This document shows, in pieces, positions 47,147-56,774 of a DNA stretch of 64,000 nt (the stretch's first letter is position 1; the number at the start of each line of letters is the position of its first letter). The DNA lies in contig JADJWL010000003.1 of assembly GCA_016716385.1 (NCBI GenBank), positions 434,001 to 498,000 of the forward strand, read 5' to 3'. The notes below the pieces were generated by a model that was given only the letters and a program-made list of their open reading frames with translations, did no database searches and was not told the origin of the DNA. Position numbers and translations under genes: made by a program. This stretch comes from Bryobacterales bacterium. Lineage in GTDB: Bacteria; Acidobacteriota; Terriglobia; Bryobacterales; Bryobacteraceae.

Positions 47147-48543
47147 TGCGGCTGACGAGGCGGAAGCTGCTGCTGGGCCTGGCCGCCGGGCCGCTCCTGC
47201 CGGGCGACGCCGCCCCGGGGACACACTTGCTCCTCGACAGCCGTGTCACAGCGCAGGTTGAAGGCGCGCGACTCCGCCTTGGAACCGTGACCAAGGACCG
47301 CGCCAATCCCCTGTTCGGAGAGGAACGGCCGTGGGAGGTGCGGTTCGACAATCTCTACGCGAACGTTCTGCGCGATGACGACGGCTGGTACAAGTGCTGG
47401 TACAGCCCCTTCATCGTCGATCCGGCCGTGAGCGAGACGCCGCGCGGGGAGCGTTCCGGCGTTCCGTACCGGCCGCGCGGGCGCGAGATGGGTGTCTGCT
47501 TCGCCCGCTCCCGCGACGGCATCGCATGGGAGAAGCCCGGCCTCGGCCTGATCGAGTTTGCGGGATCGCGCCGCAATAACCTGGTTTCACGCGGTCCGCA
47601 CGGCGCGGGAGTCTGGAGGGATGACCATGATCCCGATCCGGCTCGGCGCTACAAGATGTTCTTCTCCGGCGACCGGCAGACCCCAGGTCTCGACCGGCGC
47701 GCCGTCGCCTGCATGGTGTCGGCCGACGGCCTCCGCTGGACGAACCCGGTCTCGCTGGACGCCATCGACGCACCCGCCGACACGCACAACTTCGCATTCT
47801 GGTCGGAGGAATTGCAGCGCTACGTCGGGTTCACCCGTTTGCGGGAGGCGCCGCCGCGGCGTCATCGTCTGGTGGGCCGGACGGAGTCGCCGGACTTCAT
47901 CCACTGGACCAAAGCGGCCGAGGTGTTCCGGTCGCTGCCCGGTGAGGAGACGCGCCAGACATACGCCATGCCCGTGTTTCGTTACGGAAGCGCGTATCTC
48001 GGCTTGATCATGATGTTCAACACGGATTCCGACAAGGTTGATTGCGAGTTGGCCTGGAGTCCCGATACCGTGCGCTGGGAGCGGGTCTGTCCCGGAACGC
48101 CGCTCATTCCGCGCGGTCCGGAGGGTTCGTACGATGCGGGATGCGTGTATGCGGCGGCGCATCCGGTCGTCGAGCGGGATGAGATCCGTCTGTATTACGG
48201 CGGCAGCAACGGTCCGCACACGGGCTGGCGTGACGGCTCCTTCTGCCTGGCGCGCCTGCGTCCGGACGGCTTCGCGGGCTACGCGGCGGAGTCCGGCAGC
48301 ATCGTGACGAAGCGCGTCCGCTGTACGGGTAGCCGGCTGTTGGTCACCGCCGACGGCGGCTTGATCCGCGCCGGTGTGCGCGGGTTGGCCGGACGCGAGC
48401 CAGGCGATGCGAAGCCGCTGACCGGCGCGGTCACGGCACGCGCGGTGGAGTGGCGCGGGGGAGACTTGCCGGCAGACCGCGACGTCGAACTGGTCTTCGA
48501 ACTGCGCGACGCGACGCTTTACGCGTTTCGCTTCGCGGCGTGA
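47146..48543 (+). CDS. Exported glycoside-hydrolase-like five-bladed propeller protein
   Basis: 465 residues with a Tat-like leader (RLTRRKLLLGLAAGPLL). The body resembles the five-bladed propeller of GH43/GH32-type proteins: MGVCFARSRDGIAWEKPGLGLIE, YKMFFSGD, FTRLRE and IRLYYGGSNGPHTGW (beta strands spaced about every 60 residues). I cannot assign catalytic acids with certainty. It probably acts on glycans with the sulfatase just upstream. ATG 47146 overlaps the sulfatase stop by 1 nt. Its 3' end overlaps the convergent efflux-pump gene by 25 nt. Confidence 0.75.
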   Translation: MRLTRRKLLLGLAAGPLLPGDAAPGTHLLLDSRVTAQVEGARLRLGTVTKDRANPLFGEERPWEVRFDNLYANVLRDDDGWYKCWYSPFIVDPAVSETPRGERSGVPYRPRGREMGVCFARSRDGIAWEKPGLGLIEFAGSRRNNLVSRGPHGAGVWRDDHDPDPARRYKMFFSGDRQTPGLDRRAVACMVSADGLRWTNPVSLDAIDAPADTHNFAFWSEELQRYVGFTRLREAPPRRHRLVGRTESPDFIHWTKAAEVFRSLPGEETRQTYAMPVFRYGSAYLGLIMMFNTDSDKVDCELAWSPDTVRWERVCPGTPLIPRGPEGSYDAGCVYAAAHPVVERDEIRLYYGGSNGPHTGWRDGSFCLARLRPDGFAGYAAESGSIVTKRVRCTGSRLLVTADGGLIRAGVRGLAGREPGDAKPLTGAVTARAVEWRGGDLPADRDVELVFELRDATLYAFRFAA

Positions 48544-51500
48544 ACCGTCAGATCATTCGATTCAAGAAGCTCCGGATCCGGCTCATCCCGCCGTTCCTCG
48601 AAAAACCGGTACAGCGTTGGAACGATGATCAGCGTCAGGGCGGTTGACGTGATTAGGCCTCCAATCACGACCACAGCGAGGGGCCTTTGCACCTCCGAAC
48701 CAGGACCCGTCGCGAAGAGAAACGGAACGAGCCCGAGCGCCGCAACCGTCGCCGTCATCATGACGGGGCGGAAGCGCATTTTCGCTCCCTCGACGATGGC
48801 CTCACGCTGGGGGAGACCGCTTTCCCGCAGCTTCCGGATGTAGGAAACCAGAACGACTCCGTTGAGGACGGCGATTCCCCACAGGGCGATAAAGCCGACC
48901 GAGGCCGGCACCGACAGGTATTCGCCGGAGAAGTACAACGCAACGATCCCGCCGATTGAAGCGAACGGCAAAACCGTAATGATCAGGATCGCGAATCGCA
49001 GCGACCCGAACAGCAGGAACAGCAGAAAGAAGATCGCGCCAATGGTGATCGGGACAATGATGATGAGATGGCGCCGGGCCCGTTCCATGTTCTGGAACTG
49101 GCCACCCCATTCCAGGTAGTAACCCGGCGGCAGTTCCACCTCCTGGCGCACTTTCTGCTGCAACTCCGCGACAAAGCCACCGAGGTCACGATCCTGCAGA
49201 TTGACGCCAACGACGATCCGCCGCTTGCCCGAATCCCGGTTGATCTGTGCCGGGCCCTCGACCACTTCGATCCGCGCGAGATTCTCCAGCAGGATCTTGG
49301 CGTTTGCTGGTGTGGTGAGCATCGTGTGGCGGATTTCGCCGATGCTGTTCCGCAGTTGCTCGGGATACCGGACGACAGCCTGGAATCTGCGCTCACCATC
49401 GTAGATCTCAGTCGCCACTTTGCCGCCGTAAGCCGTCTCGATCAGTTCGTGGACATCGGACACGTTCAGGCCCTGCCGGGCAATCGCCTGACGGTCGATT
49501 GTAATCGTCAGGTACTGCTGCCCGCCAACCCGGTCGACGCGCGTATCGCGCATGCCGCGCATACCACCCGCCACGCGGGCGATGTCGTTCGCCTTCGCAA
49601 TCAGGACATCCAGGTCATCTCCGAAAACCCTGACGGCGACGTCGGCGCGCACGCCTGTCACCATCTCGTCGACGCGGTCCGAGATCGGCTGCGCCATGAC
49701 CAGATTGACGCCGGGAATGTGGGAGAGTTCGCGGCGGATGTGGTCGGCGATGTCGTCCTGCGTCAGACCGTCGGGGCGCTCTTTCTCCGGAAGCAGCGTC
49801 GCGATCACGTCGGCCTCGTTGGGTCCGGCGGCATCGGCCGGAGACTCTCCGCGGCCAAGCCGCGACACTGCCCTCTTGACCCCGGGAATTGCGCTGACGA
49901 TACGCATGGCCGCCATCTCCATCTCGATCGCCTCATCGAGAGAGATGTTGGGTACGCGGTCGATGTTAGGCGAAATCGAACCTTCTCTCATTTCGGGAAT
50001 AAATGCCGTGCCCAAGTACGGGAAGAGGGCCAACGAGCCGGCAAACAGGAGGAGCGCCGTCGCAATGGCCTTCTTCTCATTGCGGAGCGCAGAGTGCAGG
50101 ATCCACGTGTATGGAGTCTTGAGAAGGCGAACGAGCAGTGTGTCGTGTTCGGAACCGCCCTTCAGCAGGTAGGCGCACAGGACCGGAGAAAGAGTGAGCG
50201 AAAGAAGAAGCGAGATCGCAAGCGCGATGGCAATGGTGTAGGCAAGCGGCGCGAACATCTTGCCTTCCATCCCCTCGAGCGTCATCAGCGGCAGGAAGAC
50301 CAGAATGATCACGGTAATTCCGAAGATCACCGGCGTTCCCACCTCCAGAACGGCATCGAGGACCGTCGCAGAGCGGCTGGCGCCCTTGTTATGGCTCAAC
50401 TTTCCAAAGGCGTTTTCGACAACCACCACTGAGCCGTCGATCATGAGGCCGATGGCAATCGCCAGCCCGCCCAGCGACATCAGATTGGCGGACATTCCTA
50501 CATGGTTCATCACCATGAAGGTCAGCAGCGGAGTGAGCAGCAGCGTCGCGATGACGATGACGCTCGAACGCAGATCACCCAGGAAAAGAAAGAGGATCAC
50601 GACGACGAGGATCATGCCCTCGATCAATACGCGGCCCACGGTCCATAGAGCGGCGTCGACCAGCTCGGAGCGGTCGTAGTAGGGAACGATCTGCAGGCCG
50701 TCCGGCAGCATCCCCTGTGCATTGATCTCGTGGACCCGATCCTTGATCCGCCCAACGATTTCCTTGGCGTTGCCGCCGGCCAGCATCATGACGATTCCGC
50801 CGACGGCCTCGGTGTAGCCGCCCTTGATCATGGCCCCGTAGCGCACCTCCTCACCGAACCGGACCTCGGCGACATCGCGGATGTACACGGGCGTCCCGGC
50901 GACCTCCTTCAGAACGATGGAACGGATGTCATCGAGGTTGCGGATCAGGCCGACGCCCCGAACCAGGTACTGTTCGGCATGGCGGGGGAGGATGCCGCCG
51001 CCGGAGTTGGCGTTGTTGCGCGCCAGAGCATCGGTCACGTCCCGCAACGTGACGCCATACGAGCGCAGTTTGATGGGGTCGGCGAGCACCTGGTATTGGC
51101 GCACGTAGCCGCCGGTGGAGTTGATCTCCGCCACGCCGGGAATCGACCGGAGTAAGGGACGCGCGACCCAATCCTGGGCGATCCGCCGCTGAACAAGCTC
51201 TTCCTTGGTCAAAGCCCTCTCGCCATCGTCGGGCCGCTCGAGAGTGTACTGATACACTTCCCCCAGGGCGGATGAGACCGGCCCCAGCGTCGGTTCGATT
51301 CCCTCGGGAAGGCGTGCCCGTGCGTCCGCAAGCCGTTCCATCACCAACTGCCGCGCGAAGTAGACGTTGGTCTCGTCGGTGAACACCAGCGTGATCAGGG
51401 AGAGCGCCGGCTTGTTGAGAGAACGCATCTCGGTAAGTCCGGGCAGACCCGTCATCGCGATCTCGACCGGTATCGTGACGAATCGCTCCACCTCTTCGGG

Positions 51501-51671
51501 CGACCGGCCTGGCGCCTCGGTGGCGATCTGAACCTGGACATTCGTCACGTCGGGAAACGCGTCCACGGAAAGCCTGCGGGCCGCCGTGGTCCCGAAAACG
51601 GCGAGGATTGCCGCAATGACAACGACAATCAAGCGGTGGTGGAGCGCCGAATCGACCAGCGAGCGAAGCAC
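48519..51671 (-). CDS. czcA: CusA/CzcA-type heavy-metal efflux RND pump
   Basis: 1050 residues with the RND plan: helix 1 at the N-terminus, a large periplasmic loop (DVTNVQVQIATEAPGRSPEEVERFV), six central helices, a second loop and five C-terminal helices. It pumps metal ions or periplasmic cations outward using the proton gradient. The helix-4 motif reads AIGLMIDGSVVVVEN (D412); the first Asp of the zinc/cobalt-type DFGxxxDGA motif is absent, so the metal is uncertain. Third gene of the operon, 3 nt after czcB. Confidence 0.93.
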   Translation of the reverse strand: MLRSLVDSALHHRLIVVVIAAILAVFGTTAARRLSVDAFPDVTNVQVQIATEAPGRSPEEVERFVTIPVEIAMTGLPGLTEMRSLNKPALSLITLVFTDETNVYFARQLVMERLADARARLPEGIEPTLGPVSSALGEVYQYTLERPDDGERALTKEELVQRRIAQDWVARPLLRSIPGVAEINSTGGYVRQYQVLADPIKLRSYGVTLRDVTDALARNNANSGGGILPRHAEQYLVRGVGLIRNLDDIRSIVLKEVAGTPVYIRDVAEVRFGEEVRYGAMIKGGYTEAVGGIVMMLAGGNAKEIVGRIKDRVHEINAQGMLPDGLQIVPYYDRSELVDAALWTVGRVLIEGMILVVVILFLFLGDLRSSVIVIATLLLTPLLTFMVMNHVGMSANLMSLGGLAIAIGLMIDGSVVVVENAFGKLSHNKGASRSATVLDAVLEVGTPVIFGITVIILVFLPLMTLEGMEGKMFAPLAYTIAIALAISLLLSLTLSPVLCAYLLKGGSEHDTLLVRLLKTPYTWILHSALRNEKKAIATALLLFAGSLALFPYLGTAFIPEMREGSISPNIDRVPNISLDEAIEMEMAAMRIVSAIPGVKRAVSRLGRGESPADAAGPNEADVIATLLPEKERPDGLTQDDIADHIRRELSHIPGVNLVMAQPISDRVDEMVTGVRADVAVRVFGDDLDVLIAKANDIARVAGGMRGMRDTRVDRVGGQQYLTITIDRQAIARQGLNVSDVHELIETAYGGKVATEIYDGERRFQAVVRYPEQLRNSIGEIRHTMLTTPANAKILLENLARIEVVEGPAQINRDSGKRRIVVGVNLQDRDLGGFVAELQQKVRQEVELPPGYYLEWGGQFQNMERARRHLIIIVPITIGAIFFLLFLLFGSLRFAILIITVLPFASIGGIVALYFSGEYLSVPASVGFIALWGIAVLNGVVLVSYIRKLRESGLPQREAIVEGAKMRFRPVMMTATVAALGLVPFLFATGPGSEVQRPLAVVVIGGLITSTALTLIIVPTLYRFFEERRDEPDPELLESNDLTVHAAKRNA

Positions 51672-51674
51672 CGG

Positions 51675-52832
51675 CTAGTCTCCCTGCAGCGCGAGGCGCT
51701 TGCGCTCATTGTTCAGGTGGAAGGCGCCGTCAAGAGCAATGCTTTCTCCAGTGCGCACTCCTTCGATCAGGACGAAGAGATTGCCGTACTCTCCGCCGAG
51801 TTCCACCGGACGCAACTCGAACGTGCCGGGAGCCGTCTGAACGAAAACGTGCTCGCGGTTGCTCTCGCGGACGATGGCGGTCACGGGAATCACCTGCCGG
51901 CGTTCCGCAAGGTCCTGCAGCGTCATGGTCGCGAGCATGGCCGGCTTGTACTTGCCTTCCCGATTCGGCAAGTCCATGCGGGCTCGCACGGTGCGGGTCT
52001 CGGGATTGACGATGGCACTCACAAAGGACAACTTCCCCGTGATGACCTCACCGGGCAGCGCCGCAATATCGGCCTCGACGATTTTTCCAACCGAGAGTGT
52101 CCCCGCTGTCTGCTCCGGCACGTCGGCGACAAGCCAGACGTGGGACAGGTCGGCGAGAACCATGATCGTTTCGGCCGGCTGAACCACCTGGCCGAGCGTT
52201 ACGGGACGCTCCATCACCGTGCCGTCGATGGTGGCGAGTACCTGCGAGACTGCGTTGACGGTGCGGGTTTCCTCGAGATGCTGCCTGGCTTCGTCCGGCA
52301 TCCCCAGGACCCGCAACTGATCGCGTGCCGCCGACAACTCGGCGCTCGCCTGGACCAGTTCGGCGTCACGCCGCTGCACCTCGGCTTCGCCGATCACACC
52401 CGCATCCAGCAGCCGCTGCGCCCGCTCCACGGCACGTGAGGCGAGCTGCTGTTGCGAAAGCGACTTCAGGTACGCAAACTGAGCGTCGGCGAGTTCCGTG
52501 CTCCTGATCACCGCCAGCAGCTCACCCCGCCGCACGGTCTGTCCTTCGACTACTTCCAGTTCGGTAATCCGGCCCGTGACGGGCGAGCTCACGCGCGCCA
52601 TGCGGGTTTCGTCGGCTTCCACACGTCCGGCTACCCGAAGCGTTCCACTCACCATCGTCCAGCGGGGCTCCCCGACGTCAACCTGGCGCAGCAAGCCTTC
52701 ACCAGGGGTAATCGCCAGCGGATTCCGTGGAGGACTCGCCTGTTCAGCGGCAAGCTGGGTGTCCGCCTGGCATCCCGCAAGAGCAAGAACAAGGCCGCTC
52801 AAGGCAGCCGCTGCTATCACACTCAAGTTCAT
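51675..52832 (-). CDS. czcB: Periplasmic adaptor lipoprotein of the RND efflux pump
   Basis: 385 residues. Lipobox LAGC (C21) marks a membrane-anchored lipoprotein. The membrane-fusion fold shows VSSPVTGRITELEVVEGQTVRRGELLAVI (lipoyl half-motif), a coiled-coil hairpin (about 130-180) and the second half GTVMERPVTLGQVVQPAE. It links CzcA to the outer-membrane channel. No metal-binding His-rich N-terminus is seen. The ATG overlaps the end of czcC by 4 nt. Confidence 0.92.
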   Translation of the reverse strand: MNLSVIAAAALSGLVLALAGCQADTQLAAEQASPPRNPLAITPGEGLLRQVDVGEPRWTMVSGTLRVAGRVEADETRMARVSSPVTGRITELEVVEGQTVRRGELLAVIRSTELADAQFAYLKSLSQQQLASRAVERAQRLLDAGVIGEAEVQRRDAELVQASAELSAARDQLRVLGMPDEARQHLEETRTVNAVSQVLATIDGTVMERPVTLGQVVQPAETIMVLADLSHVWLVADVPEQTAGTLSVGKIVEADIAALPGEVITGKLSFVSAIVNPETRTVRARMDLPNREGKYKPAMLATMTLQDLAERRQVIPVTAIVRESNREHVFVQTAPGTFELRPVELGGEYGNLFVLIEGVRTGESIALDGAFHLNNERKRLALQGD

Positions 52833-54082
52833 GGTGTCGTTCCCAAATCACTCGCGCGCAGTTGTTCCAGGTCGATCCTGGCGGCCTGAAGATCGAACTG
52901 CGCGCTCACCAGGTCGGACCGCACACTGCGCAAGACGCGCTGTGCGTCGAGGACCTCGATAATGCCGCGTTCGCCGAAGCGAAATGCCGCCTCGGCGGCG
53001 GCCAGAGCCGCTTCCGCCTCTCTCAGGACCCCTTCCTGAAAGGCCGCCAGTTGCTGGCTCGCTACCTCGTACTGTCCGTAGGCTCGTTCGAGGGCCGCGG
53101 TCAGCTCAATCTCACGCATCTCGTTCTCCGCCCTCGCCCGCCGAAGTTGCGCGACCGCCTCGGCGATCGGTCCCTCGCGCCGGTTCAGCACCGGAATCGG
53201 AATCGAGATCCCGGCCCGAAAATAGCCGAGGTCCGGTTGTCGGTCGTACTCCGCGAAGAGGGAAGGTTGTGGGACACGCTGCGCGGTTTCGTTTCTGAGG
53301 GACGCTTCGGCGCGCCGGATCTCGGCTCGCATGCGCGCCAGTGCCGGGTGCCGCGCCAGTACTTCGTCCCGCAGTTGCTCAAGGGGCGGAAGGACTTGCG
53401 GGGGGTCCAGAGTTCCCACGGGTTCGATTGCGCCTGCCAGCGGCGCGGCGATCGCGGCCCGCAGGGTCGAAGTCGAGGTCACCAGGCGCAATTGCGCGCT
53501 ACGCGCCAGGTTCCTCGCCGTGGCCACCTCAGCCTCCGCGCGGACCAGTTCGAGACGCGCCGCTTCCCCAACGTCTACCTGAACTTCGATCCTGCGGCGC
53601 AAGTCCTCAATCAACCGTAAATTATCCCGTGCCAGTTCCACTTCGGCCCTGCGCCGCAGCACCTCATAGAAGGCCTGCTTGACTGCGCCGCGTACGCTGA
53701 GGCGAACCTCATCGACCACAAGCGCACCGCTGTCCCGCCCGCGCTGCGCCAGCTCGATGCGGGCCTGCCGCAGACCTCGCAATTCCAATTGCTGGGACAC
53801 ACCATAGCCGAGGAGCAGACCCGGAGCCGCCTGACCCACGGGATTGCGCCTGGCATACTGCGGGCCACTCGTCGTATTGAACTCCGGATTCGGATACGCT
53901 CGAGCTGTGACGATTCCCGCGGCCGCCCCCTCGAGTTGCGCCGTCGCCGCCTGCAATTGCGGATGGTGCGCGCCGGCCAGGTCGAGCGCCTCGTCCAATG
54001 TCATCCTGCCGGACTGAGCCCGGGAAGACGCCACCAGGACCACGATCAGGATGAGGAGAAAACCCGGGGAACGCACCAGCAC
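52829..54082 (-). CDS. czcC: TolC-family outer-membrane channel of the efflux pump
   Basis: 417 residues from GTG 54082. A clean signal peptide (LVRSPGFLLILIVVLVASSRA) leads into MTLDEALDLAGAHHPQLQAA, the standard start of outer-membrane efflux proteins, then two long coiled-coil repeats (about 145-225 and 345-410). The frame stays open to ATG 54199, where a GGAG gives a usable RBS, but that extension adds 39 residues before the signal peptide and would overlap a direct repeat and the divergent promoter region. The start is therefore uncertain. First gene of the czcCBA operon, divergent from the two-component system. Confidence 0.85.
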   Translation of the reverse strand: MLVRSPGFLLILIVVLVASSRAQSGRMTLDEALDLAGAHHPQLQAATAQLEGAAAGIVTARAYPNPEFNTTSGPQYARRNPVGQAAPGLLLGYGVSQQLELRGLRQARIELAQRGRDSGALVVDEVRLSVRGAVKQAFYEVLRRRAEVELARDNLRLIEDLRRRIEVQVDVGEAARLELVRAEAEVATARNLARSAQLRLVTSTSTLRAAIAAPLAGAIEPVGTLDPPQVLPPLEQLRDEVLARHPALARMRAEIRRAEASLRNETAQRVPQPSLFAEYDRQPDLGYFRAGISIPIPVLNRREGPIAEAVAQLRRARAENEMREIELTAALERAYGQYEVASQQLAAFQEGVLREAEAALAAAEAAFRFGERGIIEVLDAQRVLRSVRSDLVSAQFDLQAARIDLEQLRASDLGTTP

Positions 54083-54094
54083 GCAGGAGTGGAG

Positions 54095-54111
54095 TGCAAT
54101 CGCCAGTCCAA
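54095..54111 (-). promoter_or_regulatory. Candidate sigma-54 promoter for the efflux operon
   Basis: Minus strand reads TTGGACTGGCGATTGCA. It keeps the essential GG-N10-GC spacing, with TTGCA matching the -12 box exactly and TTGGA a two-mismatch -24 box. The predicted transcription start is about 12 nt downstream, right at GTG 54082. A sigma-54 activator gene (55395) is encoded next door. A chance match cannot be excluded. Confidence 0.4.
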
Positions 54112-54151
54112 CCGAAAGCCGTTGCAGCACAACTACTTGCACAAGGCCGAG

Positions 54152-54192
54152 TGTTCGATATCCAGCAGCACAACGGAAGAGATGTTCGATAT
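54152..54192. repeat. Direct repeat TGTTCGATAT, possible activator site
   Basis: TGTTCGATAT occurs at 54152-54161 and again at 54183-54192, 31 bp apart (about three helical turns). It sits between the efflux operon and the kinase gene, on the upstream side of the candidate sigma-54 promoter, where an NtrC-type activator would be expected to bind. Confidence 0.4.
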
Positions 54193-54258
54193 GGTACACT
54201 CCGGACGTGTAGATTGAGGCCGTGAACCTGGGCCCGCAAATTGCACACGTCTCAAAGC

Positions 54259-55398
54259 ATGGGTGCCAGTTCCGATCCAGCGCGTCCCGCGGCGCTTCCC
54301 TTCTCGTATCCGCCCGCCCCCCCTTCCCAATGGCCGCTGCACGTCTTGTTCCTGGCAGTGTGCCTCCTGGCGGGCGTGCACTGGCTCGTTCCGGTGACGG
54401 AGGTGCAGAAGCACAACTTTCTCCACCACCTCAGCTTCATCCCGGTCGTGATCGCGGGAGCGCTATTCGGCTGGCGTAGCGCCGGACTCCTTTCCCTGTT
54501 TGCGATTGCGGTCCATTCGCCGCATCTTTGGAAGACATGGCAGCGGCTTCCTGTCCCTGCGATGGACAACCTCGTCGAAATGTCGATCTTCGGAATTGCG
54601 GGCGTCATCACGGGCTTTCTTTCCGAGCGCGAGAGAGGACAGCGGCACAAGCTCGAACGGACGAAACATGAACTGGAGCGCGTCTACGGAGAGTTGCGGC
54701 AAAACGTGGAGCGGCTGACGCAGGCCGAACGGCTTTCGGCAGTAGGGCAATTGGCTGCCGGCTTGGCCCATGAAATCCGCAATCCGCTGGCCTCCATCGC
54801 CGGTGCGGCCGGGATCCTGCAGCGTGGACATGCTCCGGTCGAAGACCAGCACGACTGCCTGGAAATCATCGACAAGGAGTCCCAGCGCCTGAACAAGCTC
54901 CTGTCCAGCTTCCTCGACTTCGCACGGCCGAGGACTCCCCGCTTTCAGAGAACCGATGTGCATGCCGTTCTCGACTCGGTAGCCGTTCTCGCAAGCCACA
55001 CGGCGGGGGCCGGCGGCGTGGAGTTTCGCCGGGTGATACCGGGAGATCTGCCGGACATCGAGTGCGATCCCGAGCAACTCAAACAAGTTCTTCTGAACCT
55101 GTTCATCAACGCCGTTCAAGCGAGCCCTCGTGGCGGCACAATCGAGGTGCGTGCCGCGCTCCTGCGAGACCGGGTTCGAATCACGGTGCGAGACCAGGGC
55201 AGCGGCATCCCACCGGAACTGCGAAGCCGGATTTTCGATCCCTTCTACACCACCAAGGAATCCGGCAACGGGCTCGGCCTGGCCGTCGCGGCCAAGATCG
55301 TTGAACAGCACGGCGGACTGCTGGTGGCGGAGGGAGGACCTGGAAGTGGAGCCATCCTGAGACTCGACTTGCCACTGGACCGGACACGCCCGCTATGA
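54259..55398 (+). CDS. Membrane sensor histidine kinase
   Basis: 379 residues. About four membrane segments in residues 25-125 with a short periplasmic loop, a coiled-coil linker (about 128-155), the HisKA domain with H171 in GLAHEIRNPLAS, then the ATPase domain (LLNLFINAVQAS, RDQGSGIPPEL and GNGLGLAVAAKIVEQHGG). No PAS or HAMP domain. It is expected to phosphorylate the response regulator encoded next, whose ATG overlaps its stop by 4 nt. The signal may be metal stress, as in ZraS, by context. ATG 54259 is preferred over TTG 54241. Confidence 0.92.
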   Translation: MGASSDPARPAALPFSYPPAPPSQWPLHVLFLAVCLLAGVHWLVPVTEVQKHNFLHHLSFIPVVIAGALFGWRSAGLLSLFAIAVHSPHLWKTWQRLPVPAMDNLVEMSIFGIAGVITGFLSERERGQRHKLERTKHELERVYGELRQNVERLTQAERLSAVGQLAAGLAHEIRNPLASIAGAAGILQRGHAPVEDQHDCLEIIDKESQRLNKLLSSFLDFARPRTPRFQRTDVHAVLDSVAVLASHTAGAGGVEFRRVIPGDLPDIECDPEQLKQVLLNLFINAVQASPRGGTIEVRAALLRDRVRITVRDQGSGIPPELRSRIFDPFYTTKESGNGLGLAVAAKIVEQHGGLLVAEGGPGSGAILRLDLPLDRTRPL

Positions 55399-56774
55399 AC
55401 CGCAACCTGATTCTGATTGTTGATGACGACTCGAGTTTGCGCCGCGTCATGAAGATGCAGCTCACGGAAGCGGGCTACGACGTTGCGCTGGCCGCCGATG
55501 GGTCCGAAGCCAAGAGCCTCATTGACCAGCGGAGACCGGAACTGGTGATCAGCGATATGCGGATGCCTGGCCACAGCGGCCTCGATCTCCTCCGGTACGT
55601 GCGAGAAGAGCATTTCGAGACGACCTTCATCCTCATCACCGCTTACGGCAGCGTGGAAACCGCCGTCGAAGCAATGAAGTCCGGGGCGTACGACTACGTG
55701 ACCAAACCCATCGACTACGAAGCCCTCGTCATGGTCGTGCACCGGGCGATGGAACGCCAGAGTCTGATCGAGGAGGTCCGCAACCTGCGGGCGGCGCTCG
55801 ACCAGCGATACGGTTTCGAGAGTATCGTAGGCCGTGCGCCATCCCTGCTGCGGGTATTGGAGATGGCCTCGCGCGTGGCGCAGCACGATTCCACCGTGCT
55901 GATTCGGGGTGAAACAGGAACGGGCAAGGAGTTGCTCGCCCGCGCCATTCATCACAACAGCCGCCGTAAGAACCGGCCGTTCGCCACCATCAATTGTGCG
56001 GCGATCCCAAAAGATCTGATCGAGGCGGAACTGTTCGGCTTCACTCGCGGCGCCTTCACCGGGGCGCACGCCGCCAAACAGGGCCGCATCGAGATGGCTG
56101 ACGGCGGCACGCTGTTTCTGGACGAGATCGGCGAACTGCCCCTCGCCATGCAGGCAAAACTGTTGCGCCTGCTCCAGCATGGTGAGATCGAGAAAGTGGG
56201 TGCTACCGGACACGCCGCCGTCGACGTCCGCGTGATTGCCGCGACCAACCGGGACTTGCAGGCAATGACGGAAGATGGAGCATTCCGCGAGGATCTCTAC
56301 TACCGGCTTGCCGTCGTACCCCTGGAACTGCCGCCCCTTCGCGAGCGGCAGGAAGACATCCCGGAACTCTTGCGCCACCTCTTTCGCAAGCTGAAGGATC
56401 GCCACGGCCTTCCGGGTCTCCGGATGGCGCCCGAGTTGTCTCAGTATTTCACGGCGCACCGGTGGCCCGGCAACGTCCGGGAACTGGAGAATGTGATCGA
56501 GCGGATGGTTGTGCTGTCCGACGGTCAGGAGGTCGGCGAGAGTGACCTGCCCCGGGAGATCCGTCCCGCCAGTCCTTTCCGGGGCTCCCTGTTCATTGAA
56601 CTGCCGGACCATGGCATCAGCCTGGAGAATGTCGAACGCGAGTTGCTGGTCCGGGCGTTGGAGAAATTTGGCGGGAACCAGACGCAGGCCGCCCGCTACC
56701 TCGACATCAGCCGGCGCACGTTGATCTACCGAATGGAGAAGCATGGCCTGCGTAAGGAGACCGATCCACAGTGA
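55395..56774 (+). CDS. Sigma-54-dependent response regulator (NtrC/ZraR family)
   Basis: 459 residues in three domains. REC (1-115): acidic DDD at 10-12, phospho-acceptor D54 in ISDMRMP, lysine in DYVTKP. AAA+ (about 143-370): Walker A GETGTGKE at 172-179 and GAFTGA at 219-224, needed for contact with sigma-54. Fis-type HTH at the end (NQTQAARYLDISRRTLIYR). It activates sigma-54 promoters on phosphorylation. Divergent efflux genes with a candidate -24/-12 site are the obvious target. The stop overlaps the GTG of the FG-GAP protein by 4 nt. Confidence 0.95.
   Translation: MNRNLILIVDDDSSLRRVMKMQLTEAGYDVALAADGSEAKSLIDQRRPELVISDMRMPGHSGLDLLRYVREEHFETTFILITAYGSVETAVEAMKSGAYDYVTKPIDYEALVMVVHRAMERQSLIEEVRNLRAALDQRYGFESIVGRAPSLLRVLEMASRVAQHDSTVLIRGETGTGKELLARAIHHNSRRKNRPFATINCAAIPKDLIEAELFGFTRGAFTGAHAAKQGRIEMADGGTLFLDEIGELPLAMQAKLLRLLQHGEIEKVGATGHAAVDVRVIAATNRDLQAMTEDGAFREDLYYRLAVVPLELPPLRERQEDIPELLRHLFRKLKDRHGLPGLRMAPELSQYFTAHRWPGNVRELENVIERMVVLSDGQEVGESDLPREIRPASPFRGSLFIELPDHGISLENVERELLVRALEKFGGNQTQAARYLDISRRTLIYRMEKHGLRKETDPQ

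Noticed and set aside
54121..54148. A sigma-54-like GCAC...TTGCA match on the plus strand before the kinase gene
   Set aside because: The GG/GC spacing is off by one (11 instead of 10) and the -24 box lacks GG, so it fails the strict requirement.
54199..54201. ATG 54199 as start of the TolC-like gene
   Set aside because: It has a fair GGAG RBS but would add 39 residues before a well-formed signal peptide and would include the direct repeat. It is kept only as an alternative.
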